Below, in pieces: positions 44,865 through 52,167 of a DNA stretch of 64,000 nt. A model generated the notes under the pieces. That model was not told the DNA's origin, ran no database searches, and worked only from the letters and a program-made list of their open reading frames with translations. The DNA comes from Streptomyces bungoensis (GTDB lineage: Bacteria; Actinomycetota; Actinomycetes; Streptomycetales; Streptomycetaceae). Positions within the stretch are counted from its first letter, which is position 1; each line of letters opens with the position of its first letter. Location of the stretch: NCBI RefSeq assembly GCF_001514215.1, contig NZ_KQ948869.1, positions 111,440 to 175,439 of the forward strand, in the 5' to 3' direction. A program made the translations under genes and the position numbers.

Positions 44865-45887
44865 GTGACGGTGAGCATCACCGACGTAGCCCGGGCCGCC
44901 GGCGTCTCGGCATCCACCGTCTCGCGTGCCCTGCGCGGCCGGCCGGGCGTCTCGGATCCGGTGCGGGCTCAGATCGAAGCCGTCGCGGCGGAGTTGGGGT
45001 ACACCGCCTCGCAGTCGGCCTCCAGCCTGGCCAGCGGGCGCACCCGCACCATCGGGGTCATCGTCCCCTACGTCGGCCGCTGGTTCTTCGGCACCGTCGT
45101 GGACGCCTCGGAGCGGGTGTTCAGCGCCGCGGGCTACGACGTGCTGCTGTACAACCTGGGTTCACCCGAGACCCGCAAGCGCTTCTTCACCCGGCTTCCG
45201 GTGCGCAAGCGGGTGGACGCGCTGCTGTCGCTGCTGATCCCGGACGAGGAGGAGGCCGCCGCGCTGCGCTCGCTGGACATCCCGCTGGCCGTGATCGTCG
45301 GAGGCGCCAGGGACGGCTTCAGCGTCGTCGGCATCGACGACCACGCCGGTGCCACCAGCGCCGTGCGGCATCTGGTGAACCTCGGTCACCGCCGGATCGG
45401 CATGCTCTCCGGCGCGAGCGAGCCGCTGCACTGGACGACCCCGATCGAGCGCCGTCAGGCCTACCTGGACGTGCTGGCCGACGCGGGCCTCCCGTACGAC
45501 CCCGCGCTGGAGGCGGACGGCGGCTACTCGGTCGAGGGCGGCGAACGCGCCATGACCGAGCTGCTGGCCGGCCGCAGCCGGCCGACCGCCGTGTTCGCGC
45601 AGTCCGACGAGATGGCGATGGGAGCGCTGCGCGCCCTGCGCCGGCACCGGCTCAAGGTGCCCGACGACGTGTCCGTGATCGGCTTCGACGACCACGAGCT
45701 CGCCGAGGTGATCGGGTTGACCACCATCGCCCAACCGGTCGCCGGCCAGGGCGAGGAAGCCGCCCGGCTGCTGCTGCGGCAGCTCGACGAGCCGGGCGCG
45801 GCGCCGCCCCGGCAGGTGCAGATGCCCATCCACCTGGTCCTGCGTGAGACCACCGCTCCGCCGGACCCGCGGCACCGGAGCCCCTGA
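44865..45887 (+). CDS. LacI-family transcriptional regulator
   Basis: A 340-residue LacI protein. The HTH and hinge helix are at residues 1-55 (ITDVARAAGVSASTVSRALR, then ASSLASGRT). The rest is a periplasmic-binding-protein-like effector domain (GVIVPYVGRWFFGTVVDASE, FAQSDEMAMGALRAL, IGFDDHELAEVIGLTTIAQP). GTG 44865 has GGAGGA 9 bp upstream. A CRE-like palindrome lies before it. The sugar transporter it would control is absent; only a truncated lipoprotein remains downstream. Confidence 0.9.
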   Translation: MTVSITDVARAAGVSASTVSRALRGRPGVSDPVRAQIEAVAAELGYTASQSASSLASGRTRTIGVIVPYVGRWFFGTVVDASERVFSAAGYDVLLYNLGSPETRKRFFTRLPVRKRVDALLSLLIPDEEEAAALRSLDIPLAVIVGGARDGFSVVGIDDHAGATSAVRHLVNLGHRRIGMLSGASEPLHWTTPIERRQAYLDVLADAGLPYDPALEADGGYSVEGGERAMTELLAGRSRPTAVFAQSDEMAMGALRALRRHRLKVPDDVSVIGFDDHELAEVIGLTTIAQPVAGQGEEAARLLLRQLDEPGAAPPRQVQMPIHLVLRETTAPPDPRHRSP

Positions 45888-45969
45888 CCGGGCCAGGATC
45901 ACCGCACTTCCCTTCTCGACGCCGCATGACCACGCACCCCCCACCTCGGCATGGAGGCACCACAGCCAT

Positions 45970-46095
45970 GAGCGCAGTCAGTAATCGGCACCGGCACGCG
46001 GTGTGCACCGGCCTGGCCCTCGCCCTTCCCCCGGCCGCGCTGACCGCCTGCGGCGGCAGCGGCACGATGAGGGCCAGTGCCGCCGGCGAGGGCTG
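45970..46095 (+). pseudogene. Relic of a substrate-binding lipoprotein
   Basis: ATG 45970 encodes 41 residues: a lipoprotein signal peptide (NRHRHAVCTGLALALPPAAL, lipobox LTAC) then GGSGTMRASAAGEG and a stop. Such a start is typical of ABC sugar-binding lipoproteins, which often sit downstream of LacI genes, but the rest of the protein and any permease genes are missing. It may be the remnant of a deletion. A functional short peptide is possible but less likely. Confidence 0.6.
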
Positions 46096-46530
46096 ACTCT
46101 CCGTGCCTTTCCGTCCTCCCGGCGGGGAATCCCCGGCGTCCACGCGTCAGGCCGTGCATTACCGGTAACGCGCCGCCGGGTGTTGAAACTGGAGAAACTC
46201 CCAGATTCGGTGGCCTTCTCCCGGGTGGCGGCGCGGAATGCGGCCCGGGGCAAGGTGAATCTTTCTCACTTTCGGCGCGGGAAAGGTGCGCAGGATTAAC
46301 GGGCCGTTCGTGCCGCCGTAGTCGCGATCTTCCCCCATCCTGCCAAAGATTGACGTCTGCAAATTCGCACCGTCGGCCTCGGGATCGCTTCTCGCGCGGC
46401 ATATGCGTCTTTGGTCACGATTGCGCGATACCGCCGGACGGGAGCCGTCATGTGCTTACGATCAGACAAGTCGAGGACGGTTGAGAGCGTTCCCAACTCC
46501 CTTGCGGGAGGGGGCGGTAAAGGAGTCGCG
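46096..46530. other. Regulatory region upstream of LAL1
   Basis: About 435 bp, less GC-rich than genes, with no gene seen. It contains TTACCGGTAA (46159-46168), a candidate PAS-LuxR box at 46189-46204, and an upstream in-frame ATG (46450) followed by a TTA codon at 46456-46458. Confidence 0.45.
46189..46204. promoter_or_regulatory. Candidate PAS-LuxR (PimM-type) operator 2
   Basis: CTGGAGAAACTCCCAG matches 13 of 16 positions of the recalled PimM consensus. It lies 327 bp upstream of the first LAL gene in its AT-richer promoter region. Confidence 0.45.
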
Positions 46531-49374
46531 GTGGCCTCACTCATCGGGCTGGAGGCGGCGGGCGCACCCGGGCTCGTCGGACGGGACGTGGAGCTCTCGC
46601 TCCTGCGCGAGCACATGCGGGAGGCCGGCGCCATGCGGGCCGCGCTGCTGCGCGGGCCGGCCGGTGTGGGCAAGACCCGGCTGATGGCCGCGGCCCTCGC
46701 GGAAACGGGCGGTGACGTCCGCGTCCTGACCGTCAAGTGCCAGGAGGGCGGAGGAACGGCCTTCGAGGCCGTCCGCGCGCTCTTCGCACCGCTCGGCCTG
46801 ACGGGCCCGGACCCCGCGGGCAGCCCGCTGCTCAGCGGCAGCGCGCGCCTCGCGCTGCCCGCCCTGGCCCCGGACCGGGCGCCCGCCGGGAGCCCGGCCG
46901 GCCCGGCCGACAGCTACGCCGTCATGCACGGGCTGTACTGGCTGACCGCCGGACTGGCGGCGGAGGAGCCCCTGGTGCTGGCCGTCGACGACGTCCAGTG
47001 GTGCGACGAGGCGTCCCTGAGGTGGCTCGGCTTCCTCGTCAGGCGCGCCGCCGACCTGCCCATCGCCCTGTTCGTGACCCTGCGCACCGAGACGGGCGCC
47101 CCGGCGCCCGACGCGCTCGACGAGATCGCCGACGCCGCGGCCTGCCTCACCGTCGACGTGGCACCGCTGCCGTACGACGCCGTCCGTGAGATCCTCACCG
47201 CCGCCCTCGGCACCGAGCCGGCACCGGCCGTGGTGGCCCGCTGCCTGGAGATCACCGGCGGAACGCCCTTCCTGGTCCACCTCCTGGCCGGTGAGCTGGC
47301 GGAGGTGGCGCCGGGCGGGGCACCGGACGCGGCCGCGCTCTCCGACGGCTTCGGCCGGCGCGCGGTCGCCCGCTTCCACATCGACCGGCTCACGCCCGGC
47401 CAGTCGGCCGTGGCCAGGGCGGCGGCGATCCTGGAGACGGACGACCCGGCGCTGATCGCCGCGCTCGCCGGCACCCGGCCCGGCCTCGCCCGCCGCGCCC
47501 TGGAGGACCTCCGCGACCTCGGCCTGCTGCTGCCCGGCTCCCTCGGCTACCGGCACGATCTCTTCCGGCAGGCCGTCCTCGACGCCGTACCCCCGGCGGA
47601 GCGCGACGACCTGCGCGAGCGGGCCGCCCGTCTGCTCAACGACTCCCACAGCTCCGCGGAGCAGGTCGCCCTCCAGCTGATGCGCCTGCCCGAGATACCC
47701 GAACCGTGGATGGTCACCGCGCTGCGCTCCGCGGCTCTGGGTGCCGAGCAGCGCGGCGCGCCCGCCGTCGCCGGGCAGTACCTCACCCGTGCCCTGCGCC
47801 ACGACCCCGACGACGTGGAGCTGCTGTCCGCCTCCGCCAGGGCCCTCGCCCACAGCGACTCCGGTGCCGCGCTCGGCAGACTGGAACACGCCCTGACGCT
47901 GGTGACCGAGCCCCGCGCCCGCTGCCGGCTGATCCTCCAGTACGTGGTGACCGCACTCGGCGCCTACCGCTCTCCGCGCGCCTTCGAACTCGCCAACGAG
48001 GCCGTGGAACTGTGCGCGACACAGCTCGGCGACTCCCCGGCCGACCAGGCGCTGCGCACGCGAGTGGAGGCCATGGTGCTGGTGGCCGGCCTGGACGAGA
48101 AGACGACCGTGCGCCAGGTCGGCGAACGCTTCCGCGACCGCACGCCACCGGCCGGCGAGACGGCCGAGGAGCGCTTGCTGCTGGGAATGCTGTGCGCGCT
48201 CGGCACCCTCGAGGGCAGGCCCGCCGCCGAGGTCGTGCCGGCCGCCGGACGCGTGCTGTGCGTCGGTGACGTGTCGCTGGGCGGCTGGGGAGCGCTCGGG
48301 GCCAGCCTCACCCTCTACCTCGCCGACGAGATCAAGCCCGTCGACCTCGCCCTGACCGCCCTGCTCGAACAGTCCCGGATCCGCGGCGAGGCCTGGACCT
48401 GCGGCGTGGCCTCCTCCACCCGCGCCCAGATGCACCTGTGGGCGGGCAACATCACCCAGGCGCTGTCCGACGCCCAACTGGCCTTCGACCTCGTGCACCG
48501 GCTCCTGCGCGTGTCCAGCGCGGTCGGTCCGCAGTGCGCCCTCGCGGAAGCCCTGGTGCACCGCGGCGACCCGCACCGCGCGCAGGAGCTCGTCGACCTG
48601 GTCGCCAGGCCCGGTCTCGACCGGTTCGCGCTCGAGTACCACACCTACCTGATGGCCCGGGGCCGGGTGCGAGCGGCGCTCGGCGACCTCGAAGGAGCCC
48701 TGCACCACCTCAACCGGTGCGGTGACAGCCTCGCCGACGCGGGCATCGGCAACCCGGTCCTGGCCCCCTGGTGGTTCGACGCCGTGCAGATCCTCGCCGG
48801 ACTCGGACGCCCCGAGGAGGGACGGGCCGTCGTCGAACGGGTGGCGCCCTCGGTCCGGCGCTGGGGCACGCCCCGGGCGCTCGGCATGCTCCACCTCTGC
48901 CGCGGCGTCCTCGCCCCGGGGACCGCCGGCATCGAGGAACTCACCGAAGCCGCCCGCCTTCTGGAGAACAGCGCCGGGCAACTGGAGAGCGCCCGCGCGG
49001 AATACCTGCTCGGCCGGCGCCTCATGGACCACGGGGACGCCGCGGGCGCCCGTGAGCGGCTGCGCCGCTCGATCGACACGGCCGTCAGGTGCGGCTCCAG
49101 GCTTCTCCTCGACCAGGCGGTCGCCGCACTGTCCGCCGCCGGCGGGCGACTGCGGCACAGCACCCAGTCGCCCACCGAGGCACTTAGCGGAAGCGAACGT
49201 CAGATCGCCGAGCGGGCCGCGGCCGGCGCCACCAATCGGGAGATCGCCGAATCACTGTTCCTGACCCAGCGCACCGTCGAGTTCCACCTGACGAGCGTCT
49301 ACCGGAAGCTCGGAATCGGCGGCCGCCAGGAGCTCGCGGACGCCCTCGACGAGCCCTGGAAACCGGCGCAGTGA
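46531..49374 (+). CDS. LAL-family regulator 1 of the PKS flank
   Basis: A 947-residue LuxR of the large ATP-binding type. Walker A GPAGVGKTRLM and Walker B LVLAVDDVQW look intact. The middle is helical and TPR-like. The C-terminal HTH (LSGSERQIAERAAAGATNRE, TQRTVEFHLTSVYRKLGI) is complete. GTG 46531 follows AAAGGAG at ideal spacing. Starts at 46411 or 46450 are open in frame but would place a TTA codon in the leader. It is the first of three LALs in a row, as in polyene clusters. Confidence 0.88.
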   Translation: MASLIGLEAAGAPGLVGRDVELSLLREHMREAGAMRAALLRGPAGVGKTRLMAAALAETGGDVRVLTVKCQEGGGTAFEAVRALFAPLGLTGPDPAGSPLLSGSARLALPALAPDRAPAGSPAGPADSYAVMHGLYWLTAGLAAEEPLVLAVDDVQWCDEASLRWLGFLVRRAADLPIALFVTLRTETGAPAPDALDEIADAAACLTVDVAPLPYDAVREILTAALGTEPAPAVVARCLEITGGTPFLVHLLAGELAEVAPGGAPDAAALSDGFGRRAVARFHIDRLTPGQSAVARAAAILETDDPALIAALAGTRPGLARRALEDLRDLGLLLPGSLGYRHDLFRQAVLDAVPPAERDDLRERAARLLNDSHSSAEQVALQLMRLPEIPEPWMVTALRSAALGAEQRGAPAVAGQYLTRALRHDPDDVELLSASARALAHSDSGAALGRLEHALTLVTEPRARCRLILQYVVTALGAYRSPRAFELANEAVELCATQLGDSPADQALRTRVEAMVLVAGLDEKTTVRQVGERFRDRTPPAGETAEERLLLGMLCALGTLEGRPAAEVVPAAGRVLCVGDVSLGGWGALGASLTLYLADEIKPVDLALTALLEQSRIRGEAWTCGVASSTRAQMHLWAGNITQALSDAQLAFDLVHRLLRVSSAVGPQCALAEALVHRGDPHRAQELVDLVARPGLDRFALEYHTYLMARGRVRAALGDLEGALHHLNRCGDSLADAGIGNPVLAPWWFDAVQILAGLGRPEEGRAVVERVAPSVRRWGTPRALGMLHLCRGVLAPGTAGIEELTEAARLLENSAGQLESARAEYLLGRRLMDHGDAAGARERLRRSIDTAVRCGSRLLLDQAVAALSAAGGRLRHSTQSPTEALSGSERQIAERAAAGATNREIAESLFLTQRTVEFHLTSVYRKLGIGGRQELADALDEPWKPAQ

Positions 49375-49605
49375 ACCGCCTGCGCGATGTTGAATCACCG
49401 GTAACCTCAAAAGAGGCTCAGAATCCATGGAAGCAGCCTGCGATTGTCCGGAATCCTCGGTAATCTCCGACACCCGGGAAACGCCAGGTCACTCGGCTGC
49501 CGTGAGACGAGAGGTGCGCATGCGAAACCCTCCGAAGCCGCTCGCCGGCCGTCTCCCGCTTTCCGCCCTCCCCGGCGGGCACCACGCCGGCCGGCAGGTC
49601 CTCCC
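49375..49605. other. Upstream region of LAL2
   Basis: A 231-bp gap between LAL1 and LAL2. It includes CACCGGTAACC (49396-49406), similar to TTACCGGTAACG before LAL1. No gene is evident. Confidence 0.4.
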
Positions 49606-52164
49606 ATGACACCGCCCCCCGCCCGCGCCGACACCCGGCTCGTGGGACGGGACGCCGTGCTCGGCGTCCTCGACCGGCTCGTGACCCGTCTGGACGACGG
49701 TGCCTCCGGACTCACCGTCGTCACGGGCACGATGGGCTCCGGACGCAGCGCGGTCCTCGACTGGGCCGTGGCCCGGGCCGGCGCCGCCGGCATTCCGGTC
49801 GCGGTGGCCCGCTGCTCCCGCCGCGAGTCCCGCATCCCGTACGCCACGCTCACGCAGCTCCTGGCCACCCTGTGCCCGCCGTCCCGGATCGCCGAGCTGG
49901 CCGGAGGCCTCCCCTCGGGCACACGGCCGACGGCCGCCGTCGCCCGGATGTGCGACGCCGCGCTGGAGGACGCGACCGGACGGCCCGTGATGCTGGCCGT
50001 GGACGACCTCCACCTCGCCGACCCCGACTCGCTGCGCCGGCTGATATCGCTGGCCGAACGCCCGCGTTCCGGCCCCGTCCTCACCGTGGTGACCTCGCCC
50101 TTACCCCTCCGCCACGTCCGCTCCACCGCGGGCGTGCGCGACAGCGGCCGAACCTGCCCCGTGAACACCCTCCGCCTCGACCCGCTCACCGACGACGAGG
50201 CGCGCACCCTGCTGGCGAGCCGCGCGTGGCGGCCGGCCCCCGCGTCCGCGGCGGCCGTGAACGCCGTGGCCGGGGGAGCGCCCGCCGTCCTGTGCACCGT
50301 CGCCGACCGGTTCGCCGCCTCCGGCCCACGGACACGGACCGACGCCTTACCCGGGCTCACCGCCACCGCCCGGGCCGTCTGGTCCGCCCGCGCCCTGTCC
50401 ACGGCGCAGGGCCTCGCGGACGACGCCATGGACGTGCTGCGCGTCGTGGCCGCCGTCGGTCACCTGCTCGACACCGGAGGCGCCGCGGCCGTCGCCGGTC
50501 TGGACGCGGCCGCCTTCGAGGAAGCCGTGGACGCCCTGCGCGCCTGCGGCCTGCTCGCCGGGAACGGGCCGCCCCGGCTGAGCCGCCCCTGGTTCGCCGA
50601 CGAGGTACTGGCCGGCATGACGCCCGCCGAACGCGACATCCTCCACCTCAAGGCCGCGGCGGTGCGGGGCGGCGGCAGGACGCGCATCGGCACGGTCGCC
50701 GACATGCTGGGCGCCGTCTCCGGGGTCGTCCGCCCCAGGACGGCGCCGGACGACGCCCAGCCCGGCCGCATACCCGCCGACGTCACCGCCGACGCACTGC
50801 GCCATGCCCTGGGCGAGTCCGTCACGGAGGCGGACCGGGCCCGGCTGCTGCTGAAGCTGGCAGCCGTCGAAGCGGTCACCGCCCCCCAGGCCGGCGACGG
50901 CCGGCTCCGCCAGATCATGCTCCGCCACGTCACCCCGCAGACCTGGCCCGTCGTCCTGCACGCCGCCGACCTGCTCCTGAGCCGGGGTGATGCCGAGACG
51001 ACCCGCTGGATGACCGCCGACGTGCACCAGCGTGCCCTCGCCTCGATACCCGACGCCCAGCTGCGCCCCCTGCGTGCTCTCGGCCGGCTCGCGTGGAACG
51101 AGAAGGGCGGCCCGCCGCTGGGCGCTTCGCCACCCGTCCACTCCGACCATCCCGGACACCCGGCCGAGGCCGCCGTACTCGCCTGGAACCTGGCCGTGCG
51201 CGCCGACGACAGCGTCCGCGCCCGCGCTCTCGCCCGCACCGCCCTCGCCGCACCCGCCGCGGTCCCCCTGATGTGCCGCATCGCCGCGGCCCGCACGCTG
51301 CTGTGCGCAGCCGACGTCGACGGTGGACTGCGCAGCCTCGACGCCGTGGTCGTCGAGGCCCGGCGGGCCGGCGCCCACGCCGCCGCGGCGCAGGCCCTGC
51401 TGGCCCGGGCCGAGGCCGCCGTCCGCCTCGGCGGCTCGGAGGACGCCCTGGGTGCCCTGGCCGCGGCGACCCGCGAACTCCCGCCGAGCTCCTGGCACGC
51501 CCTGCTGAGTCCCAGGCTGACCGCCGCCGAGGTGCTCGCCCTGATCCGGTGCGGACGCGTGGCCGAGGCCCGGGAGGTGGCCGCACGAGCCCGGGTGAGA
51601 CGCGAGGACCGAGGCGTCGCCTTCGCGTTCCTGCTGTACGCGCGGGCCGAACTCGCCCTGATCGGCGGTGACGCCGAACGCGCCCTGCTCCTGCTGGAGG
51701 AGTGCGGCCGCCTGCTGCGCTCCAGGCGGTGGCTCAACCCCATGCTGATCCCGTGGCGCAGCACCGCCGCCGCGGCCCACCGCCGGCTGGGCTCAGCCAC
51801 CGCCGCGGCCGAATGCCTCGCCGGCGAGGACCGCGACGCCGAACTGTGGGGCACCGCCGACGCGTTCGCCGGCACGCGCTCCCACCTCTACGCCGTGCTC
51901 GCCCGGTCCGGCGTCGACGTGCCCCGCGCCCCGGACGAACCGGCCGAATCGCCGGAGCCGGCCGACGACCGGCAGCTCACCGACGCCGAACGCGCCGTGG
52001 CGGGCCTCGTCGTGTGCGGCCTGGGCAACCGGGAGATCGCCGAGCGCCTCGGCCTGTCCACCCGGACCGTCGAACTGAGACTCACCAAGATCTACCGCAG
52101 ACTCGGCGTCAGGGGCCGCTCCGCCCTCGTCGCCCACCTGCGCGGCGGACAGGAGAACGACTGA
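49606..52164 (+). CDS. LAL-family regulator 2 with Walker A Lys-to-Arg and two TTA codons
   Basis: An 852-residue LAL protein (RLVGRDAVLGVLDRL at the start, LuxR HTH LTDAERAVAGLVVCGLGNRE, STRTVELRLTKIYRRLGV at the end). Walker A reads GTMGSGRS, so the catalytic Lys is Arg47; Walker B MLAVDDLHLAD is kept. TTA codons lie at 50101-50103 (Leu166) and 50347-50349 (Leu248), so full translation should need the bldA tRNA, a common switch in antibiotic clusters. LAL3 starts 3 bp after its stop, so the two are one transcription unit. Confidence 0.88.
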   Translation: MTPPPARADTRLVGRDAVLGVLDRLVTRLDDGASGLTVVTGTMGSGRSAVLDWAVARAGAAGIPVAVARCSRRESRIPYATLTQLLATLCPPSRIAELAGGLPSGTRPTAAVARMCDAALEDATGRPVMLAVDDLHLADPDSLRRLISLAERPRSGPVLTVVTSPLPLRHVRSTAGVRDSGRTCPVNTLRLDPLTDDEARTLLASRAWRPAPASAAAVNAVAGGAPAVLCTVADRFAASGPRTRTDALPGLTATARAVWSARALSTAQGLADDAMDVLRVVAAVGHLLDTGGAAAVAGLDAAAFEEAVDALRACGLLAGNGPPRLSRPWFADEVLAGMTPAERDILHLKAAAVRGGGRTRIGTVADMLGAVSGVVRPRTAPDDAQPGRIPADVTADALRHALGESVTEADRARLLLKLAAVEAVTAPQAGDGRLRQIMLRHVTPQTWPVVLHAADLLLSRGDAETTRWMTADVHQRALASIPDAQLRPLRALGRLAWNEKGGPPLGASPPVHSDHPGHPAEAAVLAWNLAVRADDSVRARALARTALAAPAAVPLMCRIAAARTLLCAADVDGGLRSLDAVVVEARRAGAHAAAAQALLARAEAAVRLGGSEDALGALAAATRELPPSSWHALLSPRLTAAEVLALIRCGRVAEAREVAARARVRREDRGVAFAFLLYARAELALIGGDAERALLLLEECGRLLRSRRWLNPMLIPWRSTAAAAHRRLGSATAAAECLAGEDRDAELWGTADAFAGTRSHLYAVLARSGVDVPRAPDEPAESPEPADDRQLTDAERAVAGLVVCGLGNREIAERLGLSTRTVELRLTKIYRRLGVRGRSALVAHLRGGQEND

Positions 52165-52167
52165 GCC

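Noticed and set aside
46537..49158. An 873-codon open frame antisense to LAL1
   Set aside because: Same reason: mirror of the LAL1 codon pattern with no domain or ribosome site.
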